In this document: one piece after another, positions 8,641-16,946 of the stretch | Position numbering within the stretch: the first letter of the stretch is position 1 | Layout of the letters: every line of letters starts with the position of its first letter | Program-made: the position numbers and the translations under genes | The notes under the pieces: generated by a model | What the model saw: the letters and a program-made list of their open reading frames with translations, nothing else | What the model was told of the DNA's origin: nothing | Databases searched by the model: none | Assembly (NCBI RefSeq): GCF_000518885.1 | Contig: NZ_JAEL01000045.1 | Coordinates: forward strand, 286-32,795 | DNA: 32,510 nucleotides | Source of the DNA: Bacillus sp. J33 | GTDB lineage: Bacteria > Bacillota > Bacilli > Bacillales > Cytobacillaceae | Reading direction: 5' to 3'

Positions 8641-9597
8641 ATGTCAAACCAGTATTTAGATCCAAATTTGAAGGTGTTCAGTTTAAATTCAAACCGGAAG
8701 TTAGCGGCAGAAATTGCGAATGTTATAGGTGTAGAGCTTGGAAAATGCTCTGTAACCCGTTTTAGCGATGGAGAAATCCAAATAAATATCGAGGAAAGTA
8801 TCCGCGGATGCGATGTGTATGTCATCCAATCAACAAGCTCTCCTGTAAATGAGCACTTAATGGAGCTTCTAATTATGATTGATGCACTAAAGCGTGCATC
8901 AGCGAAAACAATCAACATTGTTATGCCTTACTATGGCTATGCCCGCCAGGACCGAAAAGCAAGAGCCCGTGAACCGATTACAGCTAAGCTTGCAGCGAAC
9001 TTACTGGAAACAGCAGGTGCAACCCGTGTTATTACGCTTGACTTGCACGCACCGCAAATTCAAGGTTTCTTTGATATCCCTATCGATCATTTAATGGGTG
9101 TGCCGATCCTGTCTGATTACTTTAAGAATAAAATTATGGATGGCGATATCGTTATCGTTTCCCCTGACCATGGCGGTGTAACGCGTGCCCGTAAAATGGC
9201 AGATCGCCTTAAAGCTCCGATTGCCATTATTGATAAGCGCCGTCCAAAGCCAAATGTCGCAGAGGTTATGAATATTGTTGGTAACATCGATGGGAAAATT
9301 GCCATCTTAATCGATGATATTATTGATACTGCCGGAACGATCACTCTTGCGGCTAATGCACTTGTGGAAAATGGCGCATCAGAAGTGTATGCATGCTGTA
9401 CACACCCAGTACTATCCGGACCTGCCATCGAAAGAATCGAAAACTCAAAAATTAAAGAGCTGGTTGTGACAAACTCAATCACTCTTCCAGAAGAAAAGAA
9501 AACAGATAAGATTGTTGAACTTTCAGTAGCACCGCTTATCGGCGAAGCTATTATCCGTGTTCATGAAGAGCAATCTGTCAGCACTTTATTCGATTGA
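8641..9597 (+). CDS. prs: Ribose-phosphate pyrophosphokinase
   Basis: PRPP synthase: transfers pyrophosphate from ATP to ribose-5-phosphate, feeding purine, pyrimidine, histidine and tryptophan synthesis; PRPP is also the effector of PurR, encoded nearby. The 318-residue, class I protein shows [11 protein letters not shown], the flexible-loop [17 protein letters not shown], the cation-binding [14 protein letters not shown] and the PRPP loop DDIIDTAGT (about residues 225-233). The start follows GGAGG at the usual spacing. It is the second gene of the glmU operon. A strong hairpin without a T tract follows, so some read-through to ctc is plausible. Confidence 0.98.
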   Translation: MSNQYLDPNLKVFSLNSNRKLAAEIANVIGVELGKCSVTRFSDGEIQINIEESIRGCDVYVIQSTSSPVNEHLMELLIMIDALKRASAKTINIVMPYYGYARQDRKARAREPITAKLAANLLETAGATRVITLDLHAPQIQGFFDIPIDHLMGVPILSDYFKNKIMDGDIVIVSPDHGGVTRARKMADRLKAPIAIIDKRRPKPNVAEVMNIVGNIDGKIAILIDDIIDTAGTITLAANALVENGASEVYACCTHPVLSGPAIERIENSKIKELVVTNSITLPEEKKTDKIVELSVAPLIGEAIIRVHEEQSVSTLFD

Positions 9598-9620
9598 TAG
9601 CATAATTTAATAAGCATTCC

Positions 9621-9642
9621 AGGCTTGCTGAAAAGCAAGCCT
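9621..9642 (+). other. Perfect hairpin after prs, no T tract
   Basis: AGGCTTGCT - GAAA - AGCAAGCCT, 9 perfect pairs with a GNRA-type tetraloop, followed by GCTGTGCTATCG instead of T. It may protect the glmU-prs mRNA 3' end or attenuate read-through rather than act as a simple terminator. Confidence 0.7.
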
Positions 9643-9687
9643 GCTGTGCTATCGCAAATAAATATTTCAAGCAGAGAAATCTAAAAC

Positions 9688-9713
9688 GTTTAGACTTCCT
9701 CATTTTAGGGCAT
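9688..9713 (+). promoter_or_regulatory. Sigma-B promoter of ctc
   Basis: GTTTAG (9688-9693), 14-bp spacer, GGGCAT (9708-9713). This matches the general-stress consensus GTTTAA / GGGWAT with one mismatch in each half. The 14-bp spacing is that of the classical B. subtilis ctc promoter. Confidence 0.75.
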
Positions 9714-9771
9714 TTTTTTATATAGACAGTCAATGACTTAACTATTTCTAAATGAGGAAGGGGACGTAATA

Positions 9772-10425
9772 ATGACAGCTGTATTGCAAGCAAAAGAAAG
9801 AAAAGGATCGCGAAATTCTCACTTAACCGAGCTGCGCCAGGAAGGAAACTTTCCTGCAGTAGTATATGGTTCAAAGCTTGAAAGCAAGTCCATCTACTTA
9901 AGTGAAGCGGACTTCCTTAAGACGATAAAGGAAGTTGGAAGAAATGGAGTTTTCTCTTTGGATTTGGATGGGAATAAATATGATGTAATGCTGGGCGACT
10001 ACCAGTCCAATCCGTTGAAAAATGAAATTGTCCATGCTGATTTCCTTGCTGTGGATATGACAAAGGAAATCACAGCCGATGTACGGGTGGTACTGGTTGG
10101 GGAAGCAGCCGGAGTTAAAGACGGCGGCGTTATGCAGCAATCCATGCATGAAGTTTCTGTCACAGCCACGCCAAAAAATATTCCTTCTTCTGTTGAAGTC
10201 GATGTTACCAACCTTCAGGTAAATGACACTTTAACCATTGCTGATATTAAAGCTAATCGCGGCTATGAAATCAATAACGAAGAAGAACAGGTTATTGCTT
10301 CTATCCTTCCTCCTAGACAGGAAGAGGAAATTAATAGCGGTGAGGAACAGGAAGCGGGCACTCCTGAAAACGAAGAAGGAAGAGAGACAACAGCAAAAGA
10401 AGATGAAGCTAAGAGTGAGGAATAG
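9772..10425 (+). CDS. ctc: Ribosomal protein bL25, general stress protein Ctc
   Basis: bL25/TL5-family protein that binds 5S rRNA in the 50S subunit; in Bacillus it is a sigma-B-controlled stress form. The 217-residue protein has the N-terminal 5S-binding beta-barrel (about 1-90; KGSRNSHLTELRQEGNFPAVVYG) and the C-terminal TL5 domain (about 100-185). A highly acidic tail rich in Glu follows (about 185-217), somewhat longer than in B. subtilis Ctc (204 residues). The ATG follows GAGGAAGGGG. It has its own sigma-B-type promoter and ends in a large hairpin. Confidence 0.96.
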   Translation: MTAVLQAKERKGSRNSHLTELRQEGNFPAVVYGSKLESKSIYLSEADFLKTIKEVGRNGVFSLDLDGNKYDVMLGDYQSNPLKNEIVHADFLAVDMTKEITADVRVVLVGEAAGVKDGGVMQQSMHEVSVTATPKNIPSSVEVDVTNLQVNDTLTIADIKANRGYEINNEEEQVIASILPPRQEEEINSGEEQEAGTPENEEGRETTAKEDEAKSEE

Positions 10426-10446
10426 GCTGAAAAAGCCTTTTCAAGC

Positions 10447-10480
10447 AGGGGCTGGGCAATTTTGGGCCAGCCCCTATTTG
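10447..10480 (+). terminator. Hairpin terminator after ctc
   Basis: AGGGGCTGG (10447-10455) / CCAGCCCCT (10467-10475), followed only by ATTTGCTT. A strong stem with a weak T tract; probable but not certain terminator. Confidence 0.65.
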
Positions 10481-10608
10481 CTTGCATAATTGCCATTTGC
10501 AGCACTATATTAAAATGGAAGTCCAGCATTTTTAGACGTGCTTTCATATAAGCGTTTGGGCGTATGTCTGGGTAGGCATGCGATCGAGCTTAACTAGGGG
10601 GGAAAAAA

Positions 10609-11169
10609 ATGAAGCTGATTGTAGGCTTGGGGAATCCCGGCAAACAATATGATAAAACAAGACATAATATTGGTTTTGATGTAATTGATGTCTTATCAGA
10701 ACGGCTGAATATTCCTTTAAATCAAGCTAAATTAAAAGGGGTATTTGGAACTGGTTATGTAAATGGAGAAAAGGTGTTTCTTCTCAAGCCTCTTACATAT
10801 ATGAATTTATCTGGTGAATCCATACGTGCTGTGATGGACTATTTTGATATTAACGATGACGAATTGGTTATTATTTATGATGACCTTGATTTGCCTGTGG
10901 GCAAGATTCGCCTTCGTCAAAAAGGCAGTGCAGGAGGGCATAATGGCATTAAGTCTACAATAGCCCATCTGGGGACACAGGAGTTTAACAGAATAAGAGT
11001 GGGCATTGACCGGCCTCCCAGCGGCATGAAGGTTCCTGATTATGTTTTGGGGCGATTTACAAAAGAAGAACAGGAAATTATGGACGAAGTGTCCAGAAGG
11101 TGTGCGGATGCTTGTGAAGAGTGGTTTAAAAAGCCATTTTTGCAGGTCATGAATGATTTTAATCAATAA
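10609..11169 (+). CDS. pth: Peptidyl-tRNA hydrolase
   Basis: Releases tRNA from peptidyl-tRNA dropped by stalled ribosomes; essential, and identified in B. subtilis as spoVC. The 186-residue protein has catalytic Asn9 (GLGNPG), His19 (TRHNIGFD) and the conserved aspartate in [15 protein letters not shown]. The family block [32 protein letters not shown] follows. Length and all active-site residues are normal. It starts at an ATG after a purine-rich GGGGGGAAAAAA site. A sporulation-type promoter for fin lies in the gap just after it. Confidence 0.97.
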   Translation: MKLIVGLGNPGKQYDKTRHNIGFDVIDVLSERLNIPLNQAKLKGVFGTGYVNGEKVFLLKPLTYMNLSGESIRAVMDYFDINDDELVIIYDDLDLPVGKIRLRQKGSAGGHNGIKSTIAHLGTQEFNRIRVGIDRPPSGMKVPDYVLGRFTKEEQEIMDEVSRRCADACEEWFKKPFLQVMNDFNQ

Positions 11170-11237
11170 ATTTCATATTTTCTTGCTCTTATCATAAAAT
11201 AATGTTACTTATAAACATCAATGAAGGTGTGCATGAT

Positions 11238-11267
11238 GAATAAGTTCCCTCTCAACCGTTCATAATA
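11238..11267 (+). promoter_or_regulatory. Sigma-F-type promoter of fin
   Basis: GAATA (11238-11242), 15-bp spacer, GTTCATAATA (11258-11267). The -10 matches GGNNANANTR at all but one position and the -35 matches GYWTA at 4 of 5. Read as sigma-G it is GAATA, 18 bp, CATAATA, a full match. Either would place expression in the forespore, as expected for fin. Confidence 0.65.
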
Positions 11268-11300
11268 GAATTATGGACAGTTCGACGGGGAGGGACAGGC

Positions 11301-11531
11301 ATGGCTATTCATTATCATTGCCGTCATTGCGGAACAAAGATTGGTTCAATTGAAAATGACTCTGTTCATACAGAACAGCTGGGCTTTCATAAGTTGAATG
11401 ATGAAGAACGCCAGGAAATGATTTCTTATGACCAATCAGGAAATTTGCATGTAAAAGCTATTTGCGAGGATTGCCAGGAATCGCTGGAACGCAATCCGGA
11501 TTATCATCAGCAGGATTTTATCATTCATTAA
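11301..11531 (+). CDS. fin: Anti-sigma-F factor Fin
   Basis: Small forespore protein (formerly YabK) that binds and inhibits sigma-F, helping the switch to sigma-G during sporulation. The 76-residue protein has two CxxC pairs, Cys8/Cys11 (CRHCG) and Cys55/Cys58 (CEDCQ), consistent with zinc binding as known for the family. The length equals that of B. subtilis Fin. It has its own sigma-F-type promoter 34 bp upstream of the start and a good GGGAGGG binding site. A clean terminator follows. Its position between pth and mfd is conserved in Bacillus. Confidence 0.94.
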   Translation: MAIHYHCRHCGTKIGSIENDSVHTEQLGFHKLNDEERQEMISYDQSGNLHVKAICEDCQESLERNPDYHQQDFIIH

Positions 11532-11534
11532 CAA

Positions 11535-11562
11535 GCTTTGGAGACAATCCAAAGCATTTTTC
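11535..11562 (+). terminator. Terminator after fin
   Basis: Perfect stem GCTTTGGA (11535-11542) / TCCAAAGC (11548-11555), loop GACAA, then ATTTTTCT. Confidence 0.9.
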
Positions 11563-11662
11563 TATTTTCTATTGCAAGAGGTTTTCGTTCTTCTTTTAAA
11601 GATAAATATATGTTCCATTTCCTTTAAATTTTGTTGGAAAGGGAATGATTTGATAGAAACTC

Positions 11663-11824
11663 ATTTATCCCGCATTAACGGGCAGTAAGGCCCCCATTTC
11701 AAGAGTTTGAGAGTCAAAGGGATAATTCTAAGTGGGGGTTCAACTGCCCGTAAATGCCCGATTGGTTCAACTAACCATCAGTGGGGGGATGAAAAAACCC
11801 CCACTGATGGAAGTTTCACTTTAT
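11663..11824 (+). repeat. Family C multi-hairpin repeat (copy C1)
   Basis: Hairpin 1: ACGGGCAGT (11678-11686) / ACTGCCCGT (11743-11751) with an inner CCCCCA (11691-11696) / TGGGGG (11733-11738). A small TGGTT/AACCA hairpin comes next. Hairpin 3: CCATCAGTGGGGG (11775-11787) / CCCCCACTGATGG (11798-11810), 13 perfect pairs. The tail AAGTTTCACTTTAT (11811-11824) recurs exactly at the end of a related element before tilS. No protein is encoded. Confidence 0.7.
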
Positions 11825-11915
11825 AGAGTCCTTGTTGCATAATGAGCTTTTTTAGTAAGATTATGATAGTTAAAGTCGATGAAGTATTTATAAAAAAAAT
11901 TATTATTTCAAATTT

Positions 11916-11975
11916 GGCAGTGTTGGGCTTTGCTTTTGCAATTTGCCCTGCACTGCCATGGCGCTTGCGCTTTCT
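11916..11975 (+). repeat. Hairpin plus family B right-end fragment
   Basis: GGCAGTG (11916-11922) / CACTGCC (11951-11957) with inner GGGC (11925-11928) / GCCC (11945-11948), followed by GGCGCTTGCGCTTTCT. The last part matches the right border of the family B copy that follows at 11997-12119. This looks like a remnant or rearranged copy. Confidence 0.5.
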
Positions 11976-11996
11976 ATAGATAAAGTAAATTTTTTC

Positions 11997-12119
11997 GAAC
12001 TGCGATAACTGTCTAGCTCCAGCGCCTACCCCCTCGAGGTCACAAGAAAGGCAAAGAACGCCTTTCCGTGGGGCTCGTCTTGTGCTTGTCGGGGGTGGGC
12101 AAGGCGCTTGCGCTTTTCT
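11997..12119 (+). repeat. Family B cruciform repeat before mfd (copy B1)
   Basis: Nested arms: GCGCC (12022-12026) / GGCGC (12103-12107); CCCCC (12029-12033) / GGGGG (12091-12095); CACAAG (12041-12046) / CTTGTG (12079-12084); AAAGGC (12047-12052) / GCCTTT (12060-12065) around loop AAAGAAC. The left border is GATAACTGTCTAGCTCC, and the right border runs into GCGCTTTTCTT. It ends about 6 bp before the mfd ribosome-binding site, and its T-rich right border could work as a terminator for read-through from upstream. With C1 it accounts for most of the roughly 600 bp without genes between fin and mfd. Confidence 0.8.
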
Positions 12120-12137
12120 TAATTAGGAGGGGCTTTC

Positions 12138-15100
12138 ATGTTAGGTCTTAAACAGATAATTAGCCAGCAGGATGATTTAAGTGCCATCTTGTCTGGGATA
12201 GAGGAAGGATTAAGGGAGCAAATGCTTGCCGGTTTATCAGGATCTGCACGCACTCTGTTTCTTTCATCTGTATATGAGCAATCCGGAAGGCCAATGCTGG
12301 TTGTAACCCATAATCTCCTGCAGGCCCAAAAGCTTTATGATGATATTGTAAGTCTGGCAGAGGATACAGAGGTATTTTTATACCCTGCGAACGAACTGAT
12401 TGCAGCCGAGATAGGAGTTGCCAGCCCGGAGTTAAAGGCCCAGCGGATTGAAGCTTTAAATTACTGGAGTAAAAATAAAAAAGGAATCATGATTGTTCCT
12501 ATGGCTGGGCTAAGAAAAATATTGCCTCCTCCATCCCACTGGAGCAAATACCAGCTTTCCTTAAAGATTGGCGATGAATTGACCGAGGAACAGTTAAAAA
12601 GCTTTGTCAAAATGGGATATGTCCGGTCAGAAATGGTTTCTTCACCTGGGGAGTTCAGTGTCAGAGGCGGCATTATTGATATTTATCCATTAACAGAAGC
12701 AGATCCGGTAAGGATTGAGCTTTTTGATACAGAAGTTGATTCTATTCGAACTTTTTCTTTGGAAGATCAAAGGTCAAAAGAAAGATTAAATGAAGTGACC
12801 ATTGGTCCTGCAACAGAAATACCTCTGGATGCTGAGCATTTTAATAAACTGATTGAAAAACTGGAAAAAGGCTTGGGTGATAGCCTAAAAAAATTAAAGG
12901 ACGATAAAGCCAAAACGCAGCTGGCACAAAATGTAGGCTATGAATTGGAACAGCTGAGAATGGGAAATAAACCTGAACAGCTCTTCAAATACTTATCCTT
13001 TGCATTTGATAATGGAAGTAGTTTAATAGACTATCTCCCTGCAAATGGATTAATTTTCATAGATGAAATCAGCCGTGTGCAGGAAATGAACGACTCTCTT
13101 GAGAAGGAAGAAGCGGAATGGTACACGAGTCTGCTGGGTGAAGGGCAGATTATCCATGATGTTAAGGTTTCTCATAACTTAAAGGAAATTTTGCATCGAT
13201 CCAAGCAGCCGATCACATATATGGCCTTGTTCTTAAGGCATGTGCCGAACACGAATCCGCAAAACATTATCAATATCTCCTGCAAGCAAATGCAAAATTT
13301 CCATGGGCAAATGCATGTGCTGAAAAGTGAGCTGGAAAGGTGGAAAAAAGGCAAGTATTCCGTTGTTTTTCTGGGTCCTGATGAAGAGCGGGTCAAGAAG
13401 CTTCAAAGAGTTCTTGAGGATTATGAAATTGATGCGGCTTTTGTCAATGCAGACCAGCCGCTTTTACGGGGCAAAGTTCAAATTTTAGAAGGAAGCCTTC
13501 AGACAGGCTTTGAGCTCCCAGGCCAAAAGCTTGCTGTTATTACGGAAGAAGAGCTTTTTAATAAACGCACGAAAAAGAAAGCACGCAGGCAAAAGCTATC
13601 AAATGCAGAGAGAATCAAAAGCTATTCAGAACTTAAAGTCGGAGACTATGTGGTCCATGTAAACCATGGTATCGGAAAGTATCTGGGGATTGAAACGCTT
13701 GAAATTAATGGAGTCCATAAAGATTACCTCCATATCCGTTATCAGGGCAGCGATAAGCTATATGTACCGGTGGAGCAAATTGACCTTGTCCAAAAATATG
13801 TTGGTTCAGAAGCAAAAGAGCCAAAAATCTATAAATTGGGCGGAAACGACTGGAAGAGAGTTAAGAAAAAGGTTCAATCATCTGTACAGGATATTGCAGA
13901 TGATCTGATTAAGCTATATGCAGAGAGAGAGGCATCCAAGGGCTACGCATTCAGTCCTGATGGAGATATGCAAAGAGAGTTTGAAGCAGCATTCCCTTAT
14001 CAGGAAACGGAGGATCAGGTTCGTTCTATTCACGAAATCAAAAAAGATATGGAAAGAGAACGCCCGATGGACCGCCTGCTATGCGGCGATGTGGGCTATG
14101 GCAAAACAGAAGTGGCAATCCGTGCTGCCTTCAAGGCAATTGCAGATGGAAAACAGGTAGCTTTCCTGGTTCCTACCACTATACTTGCCCAGCAGCATTA
14201 TGAAACCATGAAAGAACGATTCCAGGATTATCCCATTGAAATAGGGCTATTGAGCAGATTCAGAACAAAAAAACAGCAAACAGAAACGCTAAAAGGCTTA
14301 AAAGCAGGGACTATTGACGTAGTTGTCGGCACGCACCGGATTTTGTCAAAAGATATCCAATATAGAGATTTAGGCCTGCTCATTATTGATGAAGAGCAGC
14401 GCTTTGGCGTGACGCATAAAGAGAAAATCAAACAGCTAAAGACCAATGTTGATGTCCTTACCTTGACTGCTACCCCTATTCCGAGAACCCTTCATATGTC
14501 AATGCTTGGAGTCAGGGACTTATCTGTTATTGAAACTCCGCCGGAAAATCGATTCCCGGTTCAAACCTATGTGATGGAGTATAATGGCTCATTAGTCCGT
14601 GAAGCGATTGAAAGGGAACTGGCAAGGGATGGACAGGTCTATTTTCTATATAATCGTGTAGAGGATATAGAACGAAAAGCCGAGGAAATATCCATGTTAG
14701 TTCCAGATGCAAAGGTAACTTATGCCCATGGGAAAATGACGGAAAATGAGTTAGAATCTGTAATGTTAAGCTTCCTTGAAGGCGAGTCCGATGTTCTTGT
14801 CAGTACAACGATTATTGAAACTGGAGTTGATATTCCAAATGTCAACACATTGATTGTACATGATGCTGACAAAATGGGCCTATCGCAGCTCTACCAATTA
14901 AGGGGAAGAGTTGGCCGATCCAATAGGGTTGCCTATGCGTATTTCACATACAGAAAAGATAAAGTATTAACAGAAGTAGCTGAAAAAAGGCTTCAGGCAA
15001 TAAAAGAATTTACGGAACTAGGGTCAGGCTTTAAAATCGCAATGCGCGATTTATCGATTAGGGGGGCCGGCAATTTATTGGGAGCCGAACAGCATGGGTT

Positions 15101-15674
15101 TATTGACTCTGTCGGATTTGATTTATATTCTCAAATGCTTAAAGAAGCTATTGAAGAGAGAAAAGAGAATATTACCGGCGAAGTAAAGGCAGCTAAAATA
15201 GAAATTGATTTGGATGTAGATGCCTATATTCCAGACTTCTATTTGTCTGACGGCCACCAGAAAATTGAAATGTACAAACGTTTTCGGGGTATAACCTCTC
15301 TTGAAGAGGTAGAAGAACTTCAGGATGAAATGATTGACCGATTTGGTGAATACCCTGATGAAGTGGCTTATTTATTCCAAATTGCCGAAATGAAGGTTTA
15401 TGGAGAGATGGCAGGAATTGAAACTGTAAAACAGTCTAAGCATGAAGTGCTCATTCTCTTATCTGAACATGCAAGCGAAAATATAGACGGCCAGAAAATA
15501 TTCCAAATCACAAGCAAACACGGAAGAATGATTGGCCTTGGAATGGAAGGAAAGAAACTAAAGGCTGTCCTCCATATCAAAGGAATTAAAACAAATGAGT
15601 GGTTAAACATCGCCTACGAAGTAATAAAAGGCATGCATGAAGCCAAAAAAGAGCAACAACATCCAACTGCGTAA
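12138..15674 (+). CDS. mfd: Transcription-repair coupling factor Mfd
   Basis: DNA translocase that removes RNA polymerase stalled at DNA damage and recruits UvrA to the template strand. The 1178-residue protein has the UvrB-like N-terminal module (about 1-340) and the RNA-polymerase-interacting CarD-like domain (about 490-580; KVGDYVVHVNHGIGKYLGIE). The RecG-like translocase motor has Walker A GDVGYGKTEVA (about residue 650), the DEEQ box in IIDEEQRFGV and the QLRGRVGRS motif. The C-terminal TRCF regulatory domain (from about 1020) completes it. Length matches B. subtilis Mfd (1177). It starts at an ATG after AGGAGGGG, right behind a family B repeat. Confidence 0.98.
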   Translation: MLGLKQIISQQDDLSAILSGIEEGLREQMLAGLSGSARTLFLSSVYEQSGRPMLVVTHNLLQAQKLYDDIVSLAEDTEVFLYPANELIAAEIGVASPELKAQRIEALNYWSKNKKGIMIVPMAGLRKILPPPSHWSKYQLSLKIGDELTEEQLKSFVKMGYVRSEMVSSPGEFSVRGGIIDIYPLTEADPVRIELFDTEVDSIRTFSLEDQRSKERLNEVTIGPATEIPLDAEHFNKLIEKLEKGLGDSLKKLKDDKAKTQLAQNVGYELEQLRMGNKPEQLFKYLSFAFDNGSSLIDYLPANGLIFIDEISRVQEMNDSLEKEEAEWYTSLLGEGQIIHDVKVSHNLKEILHRSKQPITYMALFLRHVPNTNPQNIINISCKQMQNFHGQMHVLKSELERWKKGKYSVVFLGPDEERVKKLQRVLEDYEIDAAFVNADQPLLRGKVQILEGSLQTGFELPGQKLAVITEEELFNKRTKKKARRQKLSNAERIKSYSELKVGDYVVHVNHGIGKYLGIETLEINGVHKDYLHIRYQGSDKLYVPVEQIDLVQKYVGSEAKEPKIYKLGGNDWKRVKKKVQSSVQDIADDLIKLYAEREASKGYAFSPDGDMQREFEAAFPYQETEDQVRSIHEIKKDMERERPMDRLLCGDVGYGKTEVAIRAAFKAIADGKQVAFLVPTTILAQQHYETMKERFQDYPIEIGLLSRFRTKKQQTETLKGLKAGTIDVVVGTHRILSKDIQYRDLGLLIIDEEQRFGVTHKEKIKQLKTNVDVLTLTATPIPRTLHMSMLGVRDLSVIETPPENRFPVQTYVMEYNGSLVREAIERELARDGQVYFLYNRVEDIERKAEEISMLVPDAKVTYAHGKMTENELESVMLSFLEGESDVLVSTTIIETGVDIPNVNTLIVHDADKMGLSQLYQLRGRVGRSNRVAYAYFTYRKDKVLTEVAEKRLQAIKEFTELGSGFKIAMRDLSIRGAGNLLGAEQHGFIDSVGFDLYSQMLKEAIEERKENITGEVKAAKIEIDLDVDAYIPDFYLSDGHQKIEMYKRFRGITSLEEVEELQDEMIDRFGEYPDEVAYLFQIAEMKVYGEMAGIETVKQSKHEVLILLSEHASENIDGQKIFQITSKHGRMIGLGMEGKKLKAVLHIKGIKTNEWLNIAYEVIKGMHEAKKEQQHPTA

Positions 15675-15939
15675 AAATATGGAAATATTTCTGTTAAAAA
15701 AATGAAACAATAGAAATGTTTATCTGTTCCATACAAGGGTAATTTCTATTTGAGGGATCATTTGGAATGTTTATCCGATTTTGGAATCTATATCATCTAT
15801 GAGAAAAAGTTTTTGGTGCACGTATATAACTTTCCATATGAAAGATACTAAGTTCAAACATGGCGATGTATTCATTTTCTCCCAATATGAGTCATAGCCA
15901 AATTTAAAAAATCATCAGATGAAAGTGAGGCAACGTTGG
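15675..15939. other. mfd-spoVT intergenic region
   Basis: AT-rich, with no reading frame and no convincing terminator after mfd. It contains a possible sigma-G promoter, GTATA (15822-15826), 17-bp spacer, GATACTA (15844-15850; one mismatch to CATWMTW). That would fit the forespore expression known for spoVT, but on sequence alone it is a weak call. Confidence 0.45.
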
Positions 15940-16476
15940 ATGAAAGCAACTGGTATAGTTCGTCGTATCGATGATTTGGGTCGTGTAGTAATTCCTAAAG
16001 AAATCCGCAGAACATTGCGGATTCGTGAAGGGGACCCGCTGGAGATTTTCGTAGATCGTGATGGAGAAGTCATCTTAAAGAAATATTCACCAATCAGTGA
16101 ACTGAGCGATTTTGCAAAAGAATACGCAGAAGCCTTATATGACAGCCTGGGAAATCCAGTGTTAATCTGTGACAGAGATTCTTACATCGCTGTTGCAGGA
16201 GGTTCCAAAAAAGATTACTTAAACAAAAATATAAGCGATCTTGTTGAAAAGACAATGGAAGAGCGCAGTTCAGTCCTTGTTAACCAGCCTGGCGATATCT
16301 CGCTTGTTGACGGGAACACAGAACCTTCCTCCGCTTATACAATTGGCCCAATCATTGCAAATGGAGATCCAATTGGAGCAGTCATTATTTATGCTAAAGA
16401 AGATTCATTAGGCGATGTGGAGCAAAAAGCAGTTGAAACAGCTGCAGGTTTCCTTGCCAGACAAATGGAATCATAA
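15940..16476 (+). CDS. spoVT: Stage V sporulation regulator SpoVT
   Basis: AbrB-like transcription factor that tunes sigma-G-dependent genes in the forespore. The 178-residue protein has an N-terminal swapped-hairpin DNA-binding domain (about residues 1-50; MKATGIVRRIDDLGRVVIP, EIRRTLRIREGDPLEIF) and a C-terminal GAF-like domain (about 55-178). The N-terminal domain is essentially identical to the B. subtilis protein. I choose ATG 15940 because GTGAGG (15925-15930) precedes it and it gives exactly the family length; an in-frame ATG 21 bases upstream would add seven non-conserved residues. A terminator follows. Confidence 0.97.
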   Translation: MKATGIVRRIDDLGRVVIPKEIRRTLRIREGDPLEIFVDRDGEVILKKYSPISELSDFAKEYAEALYDSLGNPVLICDRDSYIAVAGGSKKDYLNKNISDLVEKTMEERSSVLVNQPGDISLVDGNTEPSSAYTIGPIIANGDPIGAVIIYAKEDSLGDVEQKAVETAAGFLARQMES

Positions 16477-16492
16477 AAATGAGTACTAAATG

Positions 16493-16520
16493 AAAGGGGT
16501 AGCGGAATGCTGCCTTTTTT
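16493..16520 (+). terminator. Terminator after spoVT
   Basis: GGGGTAGC pairs with GCTGCCTT (with G-U pairs) around loop GGAAT, followed by TTTTTCTTTTT. Confidence 0.75.
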
Positions 16521-16584
16521 CTTTTTCTAAGTAAAGAACCATTATCACTCGGACATAAGCGCATCTTTTAACCAATGGTTCGCA

Positions 16585-16800
16585 TATAGCCGCAGGCTCT
16601 CGCAGAAATCAGTTGAATTCGCATGCAAACCGCAGGGGGCCGAGCACAAATGAGGAAAACCTACGCACAAAATCCGCTGAAATGCGCAAAATGCTAGTAT
16701 GTGCCCAAAAATCAGCTAAACTCGCCGTTAACCGCATGAGGCTTTGCACCAATAAAGAAGTTTCACGCAAAATTGCCTGATCAGCGCACAAATCCAGTAG
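16585..16800. repeat. Degenerate tandem repeat between spoVT and yabM
   Basis: Variants of a CGCACAAAATCnGCTGA-like word recur. CGCAGAAATCAGTTGA is near 16611, GCACAAATGAGG near 16644, CGCACAAAATCCGCTGA near 16664, GCCCAAAAATCAGCTAA near 16703, CGCAAAATTGCCTGA near 16766, and GCGCACAAATCCAGTAG near 16784. Spacing is about 20 bp or multiples. No protein reading frame is convincing on either strand. It fills most of the 470-bp gap. Confidence 0.55.
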
Positions 16801-16905
16801 ACCCCCAAAGCTGCTTAATCCATTTCCGTATCCGATTTACTAAAGCTTGTAACAATTCGTTTTCTAAATTTAAAATAGAAGCCATCTGAAGGAGCAGTCC
16901 TGATA

Positions 16906-16914
16906 TGCTATAAT
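16906..16914 (+). promoter_or_regulatory. Extended -10 promoter of yabM
   Basis: TGC-TATAAT (16906-16914) is a consensus extended -10 element; the -35 position shows only a weak CTGAAG. It lies 32 bp before the chosen start of yabM and probably drives the yabM-yabN-rqcP unit. Confidence 0.6.
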
Positions 16915-16946
16915 ACATTCGAATTCAATTGGAAGGAGATGGGCAA

